A stretch of 64,000 bases of DNA from Hofstenia miamia (GCA_004352715.1 SCFE01000035.1:1491412-1555411); one strand, 5' to 3'. Shown: positions 13,858 to 26,399, counted from the stretch's first letter. Program-made: numbers and translations. The notes: generated by a model not told the origin, from the sequence alone.

Positions 13858-14767
13858 CGTGTTTCGTTCAATAATGCCTCGGACTAACTAAGAAAGAAAC
13901 ATGATAATTCAATCAAAGCAATTGTTTTAGAAAACTGACCCTATGTTTGTTTATATGCATAAATTAAATTAATGTTATTTCTTGAAGTATACGTATAATA
14001 CGCACACATTTAATTTTTGCACATAGGGATTAGCTAGAATACGGAATTGTGATAAAAGTCTATATCGAATTTGCAATTGCTTAAATCAGCATGGTGATGC
14101 CTTTATATATAATATTGTTACTGAGGACGAGACATCCCCCTCATTACACTTACCTAAATGGAGACATAAAGAAGACAAAACATCCTTTGAAGATGAGAAG
14201 TGGCACCTCACATCAAAAACAAATCATGATTTAAATGTTTTGGGATAAAGGTGGAGTCAATCACTTAAACTTCTTGACTAATGGACAAACAATAAATGTT
14301 CAATACTATGCCAAATTGATTGAGGAATACAGTAAGAAGAAACAGAAATCAAGAACTGTTCCAATTTGGATCCTTGCTTGTAGTGACCCCCCCCCCATTG
14401 CAAATATTATTGCACAATTTCAACAAAAAGGAGTGGTCTTACACTTCTAAAACATCCACCGTACAGCAGCGATTACTTTTTATTTCAGTACATGAAGAAA
14501 GCATTACTTGGACATCTTTTGAAAGATCATTTGCACTCCAGCAATTTGTTTAAATGTGATTTACACAGCTCCCTGGAAAATGCTTGGCTAATGCATTTCA
14601 AGAATTGATTATTTGATGGAATAAGCTGATTGCTGCGAATGATACTTATATTAAAAAATAATTACATAAGTTTTTCGAACTAGTATTTAATGCCGTTCAA
14701 TAAAAATTGTTTTAGTTTTTTGTGCTGTGCTTCTTTCTTAGTCCGCGGCATTATTGAATGAACCACG
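13858..14767 (+). mobile_element. Mariner element with terminal inverted repeats
   Basis: Inverted repeats of about 38 bases bound the element: the left end (13858-13898) and the right end (14730-14767) share TTCAATAATGCC and GGACTAA in inverted order, and each lies next to a TA (13856-13857 and 14768-14769), the target of Tc1/mariner insertion. At 910 bp it is shorter than the usual 1.3 kb, so it has probably lost sequence. A four-base difference between the two ends (CTAACTAAG against CTAAG) shows some decay. Confidence 0.8.
14095..14640 (+). pseudogene. Mariner transposase, decayed
   Basis: Reading frames inside the element show IVTEDETS (the first catalytic Asp region, IVTGDETW in mariners), then KWRHK, GGVNHLNFLTNGQTINVQYY (the GQTIN.QYY signature) and, in the neighbouring frame, KKALLGHLLKDH, which resembles the mariner C-terminal region. 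The second catalytic motif (HDNAPPH) is degraded to CSDPPPI. A poly-C run at 14388-14396 lies in that degraded motif and may itself be an indel. Several frame changes and stops make it non-functional. The GQTIN motif makes the family call solid. Confidence 0.7.
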
Positions 14768-17004
14768 TATATGTCGTGAACAAAAATGTTTAGTTATCAC
14801 TTAACTAATGCTAGTGTTTCAATTAGAAACAAAAATTTAAATAATATATTAATTATATATTAAATATGTATTATATAATTATTTAGAGTACACTACATAC
14901 AACCGAGCCTTATACAATTAATGGAAGCATGCCCTTGGTACAACTTTTTTGAATAGATTCAGTGATTTTTCTAATAGCAGGGCCCCGATTTTTCATAGTA
15001 TAGCGAAATGTATCAAAATATGCTTTGCAGTAGGAGTTTGTATTAATATTTGTTCATTCCGGCGAATACCTATCTCGGATGAGACAAAATCATAATGTAT
15101 GTTAATGATGAAATATAACCATATATACTTGCATAATCTCTTGCAAAAGCCAAATTTTTAAAATTCGTTTGAATAATTTCGGTCGCAATCTAAATTTAGA
15201 AATGTCTGAAACTTGTTTAAGTAATATAGATTCAGATATGGCTCAGATTTTTTACTTCATACTTAAAATTCCTTAGATAAAATAGAAATCACTTGATGTA
15301 TTTTAGTAAATACAATAAAGGAGAATTTCTTTATATTTCAAAATATTTTGGACCAAAATACCTTACGGATATTTCTTGTAATGAAACCTTTGAGAGTCTA
15401 TCGATCTAAGTCACTCTTCCGGATTCTCCAAAGAAAAAGTAATTGATTAATTTTTCTTATTGTCTGAGCAAGTCGTTTGCTCCAAAACGTCCTTGGTAAA
15501 TTGGAAGATGATATCATTCTTGCTCTTTCTAGTGGTGGAAAATGCTAATAAAAATTATTTTGAGGTTCAAGATAGACTTCGACTTATAAATTCTTTAAAT
15601 ACATTTGGCCTTTCTGGTATTAGCCTTAACATCCTATCTATCATGTCACAATTCATTTTATTATTCACATTCTCAGAAAATTTTCTCCAAACCTATTAAC
15701 AATTTTGGTTATCTTGGACTTTGGACACATCTATGGGTAATTAAAAATCTTCTAGTGACTTAGAAATCTGTTCCTGGGTTTCTCTCACACAGGTGCTCTG
15801 TCGCGTAATATTCTCGCTTGGGAATTATTTCTTTTAGGGAATTATCAGTGGACTTGGATAAGGTGCCGCATCTCTTGAAAAGACAATTTCTGTACGGGGA
15901 GTAAATTGAGCAATGACATTAGAATTTATGAATCCTTTTCGGATTTTATCAAGGATACATAGTCTATTTGCTCCTTCACAAACAATAATACAGTAAGTCA
16001 ACTGATGAAGAAAGAGGCATTTATATAATCTTTGGGCAACAGAAAGATAAGTAGTAAATGAGATAAGTTGATTAATGTGGCAAAATGTCTGTCAAGCTTC
16101 CTATATAAGAAATCAACATGTTTTTTATGCGAAGTCTGTCATCTAGAATAACTCTTATTTTTGTGGAATGATGGATGAAATTGTGGTTGACATTTTATGC
16201 TTACAATTGAGATAGATATGACAATTTCTTGCGATTTTCGTTCGTTTAAAATGAAATTCAATATACTTAACACCAAAATCTTTAATTATGAACTCTGCAA
16301 AATTCGTATACTCGTCTATTACTTCAAAGTGCCTTATTAAAGATACAATTTCTTGCATATAATTGCACGACCTAAAAAGATTATTCAATTATCTTTCTTG
16401 TTTTTTGTTCTAATCTGCTCATTAAAGATATATTTTTTTAAATAACTTTTTAAATATAAGTTTTTTAAAAGTAAATTTCTGTTTTTAAACCATGAAACAT
16501 TTTGAAATAGTCAGTAAATTGAAAATAAATATTCTTTCACTAAAATGCCCGAAAAATCTATAAATTTTGTCCAAAGTTTTTTTAGGTGAAATACGATCTT
16601 TTCTGAACAGTTGTGATAAAAAATGCACACGATTAGTAAGAATCTATGAAAATTTCAAATTTAAAAATTTAGAAAATACTTATTGAAATAGTCAACCATT
16701 GTTCACATGAGTTCATAAATTGAAGAGCTTTGATTTTTTTATTTTTGGACCAAAAATCCCTAAATTTAAACACAGTGCAAAGAAATAAAAACTTATATTT
16801 ATTAGAAGAATCCCCACAATTGATAAAGCAAGGTCTACTTTATTCAGCAACTCTTACAATTTCTGCGAAGTAACTCATTTTTCATATTTTTAAAGAATCA
16901 CTGAATAATCAAATTGTTTTACATTAGTACCCTAATATGATGGCATCAAAATATTGGATATACACATTTTCTAGAACTACAATTCTTTCCAAGATAAAGA
17001 GTCT
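14768..17004. other. Intergenic stretch downstream of the cathepsin gene
   Basis: AT-rich, no gene recognised. This lies 3' of the cathepsin Z stop codon at 17005-17007 and to the right of the mariner element. Open frames at 15460-15699 and 16155-16388 lack recognisable features. Confidence 0.3.
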
Positions 17005-17190
17005 TTAGAAGTTGATAATAGGCTCAGCAAACGAACAATTAGATTCAATGTTAAGATTATAGCTGTTGCCAGTGTTATTCAACGCAGCACTAGTAAACAG
17101 TTTGAACCAGCCGCTATCACCCCATTCGGTTCCCCAAGAATTGCGAATTATCCAATATTCTTCATCAAAGCTCTCTTTCCCCCATCCAAT
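17005..17190 (-). CDS. CTSZ: Cathepsin Z gene 1, last exon (catalytic Asn)
   Basis: Encodes the final 61 residues plus a TAA stop. It opens with IGWG, carries EYWIIRNSWGTEWGD with the catalytic Asn of papain-family proteases in RNSWG, and ends in NCSFAEPIINF, matching the end of vertebrate cathepsin Z (EHCTFGDPIV). The acceptor is CATTTAG just above 17190. The phase fits the GTAAGT donor of the exon ending at 18239. Cathepsin Z/X is a lysosomal carboxypeptidase. All residues expected in this region are present. Confidence 0.93.
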   Translation of the reverse strand: MGWGKESFDEEYWIIRNSWGTEWGDSGWFKLFTSAALNNTGNSYNLNIESNCSFAEPIINF

Positions 17191-18238
17191 CTAAATGTCA
17201 TTCAAATATACATAAAATTGATCAATAAAGGAAGAATTCGCTCAAGCCATCCGTATTAATCAATAAAAAAGTGTTTAAATTATTATATCCTCTTCAACAT
17301 TCTAGAATGAATAAACTTTATGAATTGTTTTGAAAATTCAATGATGCTCATAAAAACATGTAAGTGAATATTCAATGAATTTTTTAAAGATCATTGTTCA
17401 TACAATGATCATCAGTGCCCCGCATCATGCAAATATGAGGTCAGCAGAAATGTTCTAGTATTTTTATGAAATAACCTCCACTATTGCAATTAACTCGTCT
17501 CCTCTGTAAAGACATTGTGCTTAGTTAATTGGGTACACACTGGAAAAGATTCGCTTGCAATAAATTTAGAATAACAAAATATATGTTTTAGTTGTTTTAT
17601 CAAGTTTTACAATTTTCAAAATTAAACACTTTTAATACTAAAACAGACCAACAAAAATGGAAGTGGTTGCACAGCCCTTTATTTTTTTTTAAAATGATTG
17701 CTAGTGTTCCAAAAGTGGGATTAAAATGCTCTTTGCAGCTAAAATATAATTTTATTATATAGTGATGTTTTGTTTATGTATTACCACTACGTTTTTAAAT
17801 ATTTGGAATGTCTAGTGTTAGTAATTCTAGATGAGACTTGAGAAATGTCTCTGTATCCTCTAGACCGTTAGGGATTGAAAACATTTTACAATAATGGTAT
17901 ATTGTTATGAAAAACATCAAAACATTTACATAGAGCAACATAATGTGGAGTAAAATCTATTGGGGTGCCCTGTGGGGCAAAAGAAAAGAAGATGTTTGTC
18001 AATATGAGGTAAAGCTTGTTCTAGAATATCTGACGATATGTCAACTATATTCAAGATTAGTTTATAATACCATGCAAACTATCTAAAACTACTCGAAGAT
18101 AACTTCCTTATTCCTTTGTGACTTATTGGATTAGAAAACAAAGATTCATTGAAACATGTAATAGTAATACATGTATATAAAAACTGTAAATATCCATATG
18201 ATGAAAATTATTTGTTAATCATGGAACTTTTGACTTAC
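17191..18238 (-). other. Intron between the last two cathepsin exons
   Basis: Starts with the donor GTAAGT (18238 down) and ends with the acceptor TTTAG at 17191. AT-rich, no repeat recognised. Confidence 0.8.
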
Positions 18239-18409
18239 TACTGAAACAACATGATTTGTATTATTGGTGGAAACTTTCTGTTTGAATATATCAGGACCAC
18301 GAAATGCTTCCAGTTTTTCAGTTGCATAGACTAAACACGAAATCGGACCATTGGACTGTATCTCGGCCATCATCTTATCCCTGCCAGTAAAATATCCATA
18401 CTTTCCCAC
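18239..18409 (-). CDS. CTSZ: Cathepsin Z gene 1 exon (catalytic His)
   Basis: A 57-codon exon in phase 0 at both ends. It reads VGKYGYFTGRDKMMAEI, then NGPISC, and closes with NHVVSV, which holds the catalytic His. The vertebrate protein has VGDYGSLSGREKMMAEI, NGPISC and NHVVSV in the same places. The donor is a perfect GTAAGT. The intron to the previous exon is only 61 bases (18410-18470). The stretch between (FRGPDIFKQKVSTNNT) differs from the vertebrate NYTGGIYAEY region, in a surface loop before the His. Confidence 0.93.
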
Positions 18410-18470
18410 CTAAAAATTTGAGTGTGACCTATTTGGCTGTATTGTATTTAAGCATAAGTCTTATGATAAC

Positions 18471-18652
18471 CTTATACACAGTGTAGTTCGCTATAGGAAA
18501 GCAATCTCCTCTACCTAAACAGGAACCGCAAGCACTAAAAGGGGTGCATTTCTGATCAATAGCCTGATAGTTGTTACACGTCTCATCGGGAATTCCATGC
18601 TCATTCATATATTTGTAAACAAGAAGTGGATCACCACCTTGAGCACATGTAC
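18471..18652 (-). CDS. CTSZ: Cathepsin Z gene 1 exon (HGIPDETCNNYQ block)
   Basis: Encodes about 60 residues that include HGIPDETCNNYQA, a stretch nearly identical in vertebrate cathepsin Z and diagnostic for it. Cysteines in the patterns CTPFSACGSC and GDCF fit the family's disulphides. The exon starts in phase 1 (the split Gly codon is completed by the G ending the exon at 23411) and ends at AAG before the donor GTTATC. The acceptor is a run of T then TTAG. Confidence 0.93.
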
Positions 18653-18929
18653 CTAAAAAACTTTTTTTAATTATTTCACTCATAAATTTTTACCATTTTA
18701 TGATTACATGTGTTGATAGTTATACTTTGGAAAGATCGTCATATTATAAAGAATTGTTGCAGTTATCACCTTATCCAAAGAAATAATTTAAAATACAACC
18801 ACTTTACTTGCATTAAACGCAGTTTTTCTTAATACCTTAAATTCCAAAATGTACGTGACTAGCGCATGAAGATGTTGAATGATAAAACATTTATAACTAT
18901 AAAAAATGCATATATTTATATATTATTGT

Positions 18930-19081
18930 GGGGGGGGGGNNNNNNNNNNNNNNNNNNNNNNNNNNNNNNNNNNNNNNNNNNNNNNNNNNNNNNNNNNNNN
19001 NNNNNNNNNNNNNNNNNNNNNNNNNNNNNNNNNNNNNNNNNNNNNNNNNNNNNNNNNNNNNNNNNNNNNNGGGGGGGGGGG
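18930..19081. other. Assembly gap flanked by poly-G
   Basis: 131 Ns (18940-19070) with ten or so G on each side. The flanks suggest a long G homopolymer that could not be sequenced through, and its true length is unknown. Confidence 0.95.
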
Positions 19082-19299
19082 TGCTATAGATTAACCTTTA
19101 GATGACAATTAGGGTCCATTGAACTCCAGAGTCAATTCTTTAATTTCTTGCAAATTAATAAATATAATAAATTTAGTTCATACAAAAATTAAACATTTTA
19201 TATATTGTTTTAAGAAATATACTAAAAATTTGAATATTGAAGGAAGTTTTTGCAGTCTAAATAGCTAGTTGAACTTTCTTCATTGTCATTTGAGGGTTA

Positions 19300-19948
19300 A
19301 TTCAATTACCTATTATAAAAATAGTTTAATTATTCTAAATGCACGCAGTGGCGTAGCCAAGAGGGCATCGGGCCTTGGGGTATGCATACCTCTCACACCA
19401 GAATTTGAAAGCTTAAAAATTTATATATTACCACATGGTGTTTAAAAGGTTAAGTATTGAAAACAGTTTTGAAAGAATCACTAATTAATACCCTTATTCG
19501 AGCTTTTAAGAAGCACATAAAAAATTTTCCCTATGCAAAAGAATAGGCCTATCTCATGTAAATCAATGTTAAAATGCACATTCTATAATAATGATAAACA
19601 AAATTTCGTTCTTGAATTTTTTTTATTAATATATCTTTAACCTCGTAGATTTATTTAATAGATTGTTTTGAATTAGGCGTATTTGTGTGCCTATTTGTAT
19701 ATTTTATGACACTATACAGATAAATAACCAGTTTCTAATTGGTAATATTTATTAGAATAAAGAATATCTAATCTCATCTTATCTCTTACTATTACAAAGT
19801 TCATAGTATTGAAAGCTTTGATTAATTGAATCACCTAATATAAACACAGTTTCAGTATTCTAAATGCAGTTACTGAGTGGTTTAAAGAAGAGAGTGAGGC
19901 CATGGGGTATGCATACCTCCCACTAGAATTTGGAAGCTTAAAAATGTG
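19300..19948. repeat. Diverged local duplication
   Basis: The segment at about 19310-19420 and the segment at about 19835-19948 share TATTCTAAATGCA, then GGGGTATGCATACCTC and AAGCTTAAAAAT in the same order and orientation. The first copy also carries GTGGCGTAGCCA, a motif common at the ends of invertebrate repeats. Probably two copies of one old element. Confidence 0.5.
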
Positions 19949-21916
19949 TTCTATTTACAAATATATTTGATTCAATTTATTATTAATTTGGTATGCACAT
20001 CAATTCTATTCAATGAAAATTTAAAAATGTGATAGTTCAATTTGTGGTTGAAACTGATATTTAAAAGATTGTCATAATGTATTTCAATTTATATATTAAC
20101 AAACAATGTGTCAATAAATTAAGAAAAACAGTGGTTACACTTCTTTCAAAAGAGTTCAAGACTTAATTTTACAATACCTAAAAATGGGAAAATTTGCAAA
20201 AAAAGAATACAATTGAATAGGCTTTCTTCTAAGTAGAAGGACGCATCAATATTATATTTTACTATTATTCATAAGGTTAATGAACACAATAGAAATATTA
20301 TGATACTGGAAATCAAGTAAAAACCACTGAAATTTTTTTTAGACTAGGACCATAATAGGACTTAAAAACATTCATTCTAAAAAGTTCATCGCTTGTAATG
20401 TCGTTAGACAATGAGCTTGCATACCCAAAAAATAGCCAGTTTGTTGGGTCTGGGCGTCAAAATACGTCATCATTATCAAAATAAGCGTTTTTACTTCAAT
20501 ACTAAGTTTCATTTTTAAATTTATTATTACATGACACTGTAGTGTAGGCTTCAAATTTTGTGTTGGTCTGGGTGGATCTGGGTGAATTTAGGCTTTGAAC
20601 TTCAGACACATTTACAGCACTGATTGATGCCTGTCATCTACGACTTTTACATACTCCTGAAATGTTCAATACTTTGTTTTTATATGCTAAATTTTAGGGC
20701 CTCATATCAGATTCTGTGTTTGGCATTGATTGCAGAATCCTGCAATAGTTCATTTTGTTTGTGAATTCAAAAGCCCTTTAACAATTCCTTAGCATAATTC
20801 CAAGCAGTAGCCTGCTTTTATTTTAAACTTCTAAAGTGATATTGAAAAACTTTCTAGATATTTCACATCCAATAAATTATAAACAGACACTGAAAAATAC
20901 AATTTTTTACATAATCACCCAATTCTGCCAAAGAAATAACAAAAAAGATCAAATTAATAGTAATAGTGTTCCGCAAAAGCAAAGTGATTCTGTTACGTAT
21001 TTAAAAGTTGATATCATGACTAAGACTAAAAGTTTGAAAATTTCTAATAAAAAGGGCTTCTGGTGTTAGATACTAACACAATTATTCCCATGAATTTTGT
21101 TTATCACAATTTCATTATTAATTAATTTGAATACAAAATATTTGTTATAAAAAACATGATCAGGTTAATGATTACAGACGAAAATATAATATACTGTCGC
21201 CACAAATTTCCATTGTATTTAAACATAAACATGGTCAATAATCAATATCATTTCTCTCTAATTACCTAAAATAAAATTTTTCTATTTTATATTTGAAATG
21301 CTTTAGAAAATGAAATTAGAATTAAAAAATATAAAAAAATAGAAATTGCATTCTTGCACAGACCAAACACAATCATCAGATACACAAACATGCTAAACAC
21401 ATTTACTGATTTCTTCCACTCACGTCATCACATACATGGAAATACACACATATATATTAATATTATATATTATGGATGTAAATTTAGTTAGTAGTTTGAA
21501 AATTGCAACTTATTAACAGATACTTTGCCTCAAATCTCAAATGTCAATAAGTGTTTTGATTATTTACATAATATGATGTTAACAGTAGATTCACCCAGCT
21601 CTTTTTGATTGAATTTATATTGTATTGATCATAACCTTGCAATTATGGTTTTATATATTGTAGTGGCAGTTCCTGGAATATATCAGCCATTAAAAAACTT
21701 TCTCGAAACAATGACAAGAAGAGATGAGTGACGTCATTTATTTTGATTTCGAATATTTAATTTCATGTTAGTCCTGCTACCAAATTTTTGTTATGCTTAT
21801 TTATTAAATTGTTAAACTTAGGGCAACAATAACTCTTTTGGTTTAGCCTGAAATGGTTGTATTCATATTTTCTCTCAAACATTTGCCAATCATAAAATGA
21901 TCAACTAAATTTCTAA

Positions 21917-21978
21917 TTCATCGTGGAAGAACTGGGGGTAGTTCTGCCTTGCAATCATACGTCCAGTTCTTCCGTGAT
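21917..21978. repeat. Short inverted repeat
   Basis: GGAAGAACTGG (about 21925) and its reverse complement CCAGTTCTTCC (about 21963) face each other over a short spacer. A hairpin is possible; no element boundary was recognised. Confidence 0.4.
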
Positions 21979-22306
21979 TTTTAATGAAGGCATTCATTTT
22001 CATATCATTTGCTCTATTACAATTTCAATGATTGTTAGACTCAGCACTGGTGAAAACCAAATTGTGGTAAGCTGAACTCTCTCGAATTACGATTGCTTAA
22101 ATTATACTATTATGTGCGCAAATTCTAGGTATATACTATCTCCCAGCTAATTGGTGGTATTACTCATTCGGTAATTTATTTACGCAGTTATTTACATAAT
22201 TCCATGTCAGTCCTTGCAAACAGTTGTTATTTACACATCAAACTATAGGTGTTACTTATATTATGCTAATGTTCTAACACTAGAACCGCCGATGGTACAA
22301 TCCCAC

Positions 22307-22978
22307 ATAGCCAAATACTGGTGGACCACCAGTGGCAGATACGGTGGGCCACCAGGAAGGGTTTGGCCACCCGTGGCTAACTGGTGGTCCACTGTTGGCT
22401 AATTGGTGGCAAAAATATGATTTAAGCATTAGAGCGATGTCTGAAATGATTTACATTGAATTTAGATTGACAATGGAACGTATAATGAAATTTTTATTAT
22501 AAGCAATAACAACAAGCGCACAAAAATGCCCAATTTAGATTTAATTTTCAATTTCCGAAGAAATTGCAATTTTTAAACATTATTTTTTTCCAATAATTAA
22601 AAATATACTTTGCCCAATTTTAAGTACTCATGTAAACATTGATTTCAAGGTCCACGAATAATCGTGAATAAATTATTTTGAAATTTCATTCTGCACATAT
22701 ATCTTATAATTTTTGCAAACAGAAACTTGCAAAAAAGCACTTCACAATGAATTTTATATATTTATGAGATCTAAGAGAGCATAATAATGAATAATATTTT
22801 ACTTGCAAGCATTAGCTCATATATTATTTATGATTAAGTGTAAATCAGATGTCACTAGTGGTCCACCAGTGGTCCACTGGTGGCTGCAATTGCTACTACT
22901 GCCACTACTTATCCACCAGTGGTCCACTGGTGGCTGCAATTGCTACTACTGCCACTACTTATCCACCAGTGGTCCACT
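22307..22978. repeat. Hairpin-rich repeat, copy A (right end lost in gap)
   Basis: Starts with TAGCCAAATACTGGTGGACC, the same sequence that opens the copy at 34274. It has a GC-rich head (22307-22412), an AT-rich middle, then AATCAGATGTCACTAGTGG (22844) leading into a tandem array with a 50-base period at 22863, 22913 and 22963. Each unit contains the arms CCACCAGTGG and CCACTGGTGG around one base, a perfect palindrome. The array runs into the gap at 22979. The copy lies within an intron of cathepsin Z gene 1. Probably a non-autonomous mobile element with a minisatellite inside. Confidence 0.75.
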
Positions 22979-23364
22979 NNNNNNNNNNNNNNNNNNNNNN
23001 NNNNNNNNNNNNNNNNNNNNNNNNNNNNNNNNNNNNNNNNNNNNNNNNNNNNNNNNNNNNNNNNNNNNNNNNNNNNNNNNNNNNNNNNNNNNNNNNNNNN
23101 NNNNNNNNNNNNNNNNNNNNNNNNNNNNNNNNNNNNNNNNNNNNNNNNNNNNNNNNNNNNNNNNNNNNNNNNNNNNNNNNNNNNNNNNNNNNNNNNNNNN
23201 NNNNNNNNNNNNNNNNNNNNNNNNNNNNNNNNNNNNNNNNNNNNNNNNNNNNNNNNNNNNNNNNNNNNNNNNNNNNNNNNNNNNNNNNNNNNNNNNNNNN
23301 NNNNNNNNNNNNNNNNNNNNNNNNNNNNNNNNNNNNNNNNNNNNNNNNNNNNNNNNNNNNNNNN
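22979..23364. other. Assembly gap inside the hairpin array
   Basis: 386 Ns beginning in the third hairpin unit and ending at an (AT)n tract. The palindromic tandem array is the likely reason the assembly failed. Confidence 0.95.
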
Positions 23365-23410
23365 ATATATATATATATATATATATATATATTGAAAAAG
23401 AACAATTTAC

Positions 23411-23606
23411 CCGCATTTCCGCATGCAAGACCATGCTGAACTGAAAGGTATGCTGACGTTTGCTTTCCTCCACGCTTAATGTTTATGCGGTCTGCTACAG
23501 AACTGGTTGTTGCATGCATAAAGCAGGATCCACAGTATTGTGGAATATGTTGATTGCGAATTGGACTTGTGTACACAATGCCATTAACCAGTCTCCAATC
23601 CCATGA
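23411..23606 (-). CDS. CTSZ: Cathepsin Z gene 1 exon (catalytic Cys)
   Basis: Encodes the start of the mature enzyme: SWDWRLVNG, then [12 protein letters not shown] with the catalytic Cys, then ADRINIKR and CGNAG. The HIP insertion between the oxyanion-hole Gln and the Cys is the cathepsin X mini-loop that narrows the active site and gives carboxypeptidase activity, so the subfamily is certain. The residue after the catalytic Cys is Phe (CGSCF) where papain-family enzymes nearly always have Trp. The acceptor is TTATTTTAG above 23606; the donor GTAAAT lies at 23410 down and splits a Gly codon completed in the next exon. Confidence 0.95.
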
Positions 23607-25536
23607 CTAAAATAAGAGTAAATCAACATCTACATTTAAGGTAATAGGAAGAGTTTAAAATCACCATGTACAAGTCTCACCATTGTTTATTTCCTGAATA
23701 TAGTGAATATTTTTCATAAAAATCTCTATTTTATTGGATACACGTATAGAGCATATTTACAAGACCTATTTGTATTAAATGAGTTTCAAGCTTATACTAC
23801 ATTAGTGTAGAATTAAATACATGAGTAAAATTGCTCTTATGAAAATTGTTATTGGGCCATACATCATTGATAAGTTTTTATCTAGTGTAAGTACTTAACC
23901 ACGATATATTTATGTCGTTCTGTAGGAATAGATCATTTTCAAGGAGCATAACAATAAATTTATAAAGCAGCAGAAAACCGAGTTCGATTGATGAAAGATT
24001 GTTGCCAATAACTTAATATTGTCGACTACACTCTATGTACCTGAATAGTAATTAGGGCTCATTATTGTACCAACAATATATAACTATAAGATCAGTCTCT
24101 ATCAGCTGTAGCTACTTCCATGGACATCTGTGATTGGCTAGCTTATTATTTAGATTGATGTGAAACTGAAAAAAAATCGTCGCTAGAGGTCTTGCTCACT
24201 TATTCCATCATCAAAACAAAACATTCAATTGTAAGCAATGGAAATTTCGCGGTAAAATGCATATAACAAAAACAAGTTTAACATAAACGTTCAAGTTCAA
24301 TTAAATTTTATTACAACATCGAATGATTTATCGTTAAATACAATGTTGTGTGCTACTTTGCAAAACCCGTTATAAATGTTTGAACAAAAAAAGGTGATCT
24401 CAATACATAGATTGCCAAAAAATAAAGAGCAACGCAAGAAAAAGTGGCGGATTTAAGGGGGGACTATGGGACTGCAGTCCCCCCATGAGGAGCAAGACGG
24501 AGGTTAATTTTTGCAAACTTGATAAAAATTCTAAATTAGTGCCAAATTTTTGTATTTCATTTGCAAAATGATCAAGGTTTTGGCAAATATTTGTAAAATA
24601 TTAGGCAAATTTTTAAAATAACTTGCAAGTTTCCCTAAAATTTAACAAACGTTGCAAATATTTGCAAATATTTGTCCAACTTTCCAACTTTTTTCAAATA
24701 ATATTACACATTCTTAAGAATATATCAAACATATTCCAATATTAAGCCTTTCATCTACAATCCACCAAATTTTATATCTAATAAATTCTAATGGCAGTTG
24801 AAAGAACTGCTTCCACATTATACAAAAATCTGTGCACATTTTCAGTGCAGATGTTAATTATGACATAATTTGTTGAAGAATGTAGACCACGTGGGTTGTC
24901 TCCCCATTTTTCTCGAGAAACTACAAGTCTCTACCTAAAAAATACCAGTCTTTCTATCTTATGAGAAATAAAAAAAGCTTTCTCATTTCGTTTTGCAAAA
25001 ATAGCTGAATCAGTCGCTAACTATGAAAACAAAACTAAAATCCTAGAAAAAACATAGATTTCTACCTATGAGATATTTTAATCCCTAGATGTTTGTCACT
25101 GGCCACAAGCACCTAATGAAGTCAGTGCAATTTGGATATTTTTCAAATAATATATTTTACACAATCAAAGTGCTCAATGAAACTGGCCCTTTGTATGAAT
25201 TAAAAAAATCTGTAATCTGGATCAATTTAAACTGCTAAGTATATTTCAGATGTTCTGTAAACCCAATGTATTTGTTAGAGGCCCTGTAGAATCATCAAGA
25301 TTCAATCACACTACACCTCAAAAGTAATCAAACATCATCCAAAACAAACAGCATGGGTTGCCATAGTCATCATTATTACTAAAATGAGCATGTACAAGTA
25401 CATCAGCATTCTGAAAAAAAATTTAGCGTGTTTTAAAAAAATTATAAACATTTAATTCAGATACTGAGAACTGGTGAATCTAGGAAAGGGGGATTCTGAA
25501 ATCCCTCCCAATCTGTTAACTTTTTCTTCAACATAT
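23607..25536. other. Intron sequence left of the LTR element
   Basis: Probably first intron of cathepsin Z gene 1. At 24164-24200 there is a repeat (CGCTAGAGGTCTTGCTC) that recurs inverted near 43852. At 24450-24500 a GGGGGGACT...AGTCCCCCC hairpin looks like a repeat end. 24530-24700 is a low-complexity run rich in GCAAATATTTG. Confidence 0.5.
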
Positions 25537-26399
25537 TGTAGTATATTTGCATCTTAAATTGTAAAATGACTATTTGTGGTCATTAAATAATATTTGATGA
25601 TAGTCTTTGTACACTTATTGATTTAATATTTATTTGTATTTTGATTGGTCGCTCATATGATGAATCCATTTTATTTGCATAATTTAAAAATCAGACATCA
25701 CAGTATCATTTAAGCTTTTGTTCTGCTATTACTCACCATCTGATAATAAGTGAGTTACTATTTGCTATTATTTGTAAATACACTAAAGTGTGAGTTCTGT
25801 TAATTTAAGTTTTGCTACCCTAGCTTCCAGTTGCTTTTACTTTTGATATTATAAATTTCCCCAGCCACATACTTGATTAACATTATATTTTAGCATTTTT
25901 TGGATAATAGACTTTTACGAAATTGCCCATTTATTATATTATATTTTATTTACTTTATTTATGTATTTGAACAGTATGATCAATGCTTAGGGTGTCACTT
26001 TGGGCAAAGGGTAAGATAACCAGAGGCTTTAAATGGTCCTCTGGTTTGACTCCTCTAGTCTAAGTGATAGTAGGTATTAGGTATAAGGATGAGTAGGGTT
26101 AGGAAGTGCAGTTTGCATGTAGCTATATTTATTGCATTTTCTCTAGTCTAAAATGAAATGAGAATTAGGTGTTGGAAATGGTTCATTGCTTCGGCCAGAA
26201 GCCTGATTCTGTAAGAAGAAGTTTGGAAATTAACTTGTTCTCTGAATACTTGTTACCCATGGAATGAACATGCTCTTGTTTTCTCATTAGATAGAATTAC
26301 ATAATAACTAGTAGTTTCATTGGTTGTGTTTTAATATATCTAAAGATTGAATGCTTGCTGAGTGTTGCATGTGCTTCTACCACAAGAAAAGCATTTTCA
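25537..26399 (+). repeat. 5' LTR of the large LTR retrotransposon
   Basis: Aligns with 39351-40202 along its whole length. Both copies begin TGTAGTATATTTGC. The right copy ends CTACA, the exact inverse of the opening TGTAG; this copy ends TTTTCA. By hand count the first 440 or so bases differ from the other copy at roughly 7% of positions, so the insertion is not recent. A 4-base target duplication ATAT lies at 25533-25536 and 40203-40206. Confidence 0.95.

Larger units (their letters stand above)
18653..23410 (-). other. Intron of cathepsin Z gene 1, with repeats and two N gaps
   Basis: This 4.7 kb intron holds a poly-G-flanked gap (18940-19070), a diverged local duplication near 19300-19950, the hairpin repeat from 22307, a 386-base gap (22979-23364) and an (AT)n tract (23365-23392). 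Between about 19949 and 22306 only AT-rich sequence is seen. Confidence 0.7.

Noticed and set aside
22863-22978. CRISPR-like array of 50-base units
   Set aside because: The units are identical throughout with no variable spacers, in an animal genome; it is a minisatellite.
22803-23576. Long open frames across the N run
   Set aside because: They consist mostly of undetermined bases. Only the cathepsin exon at 23411-23606 is real.
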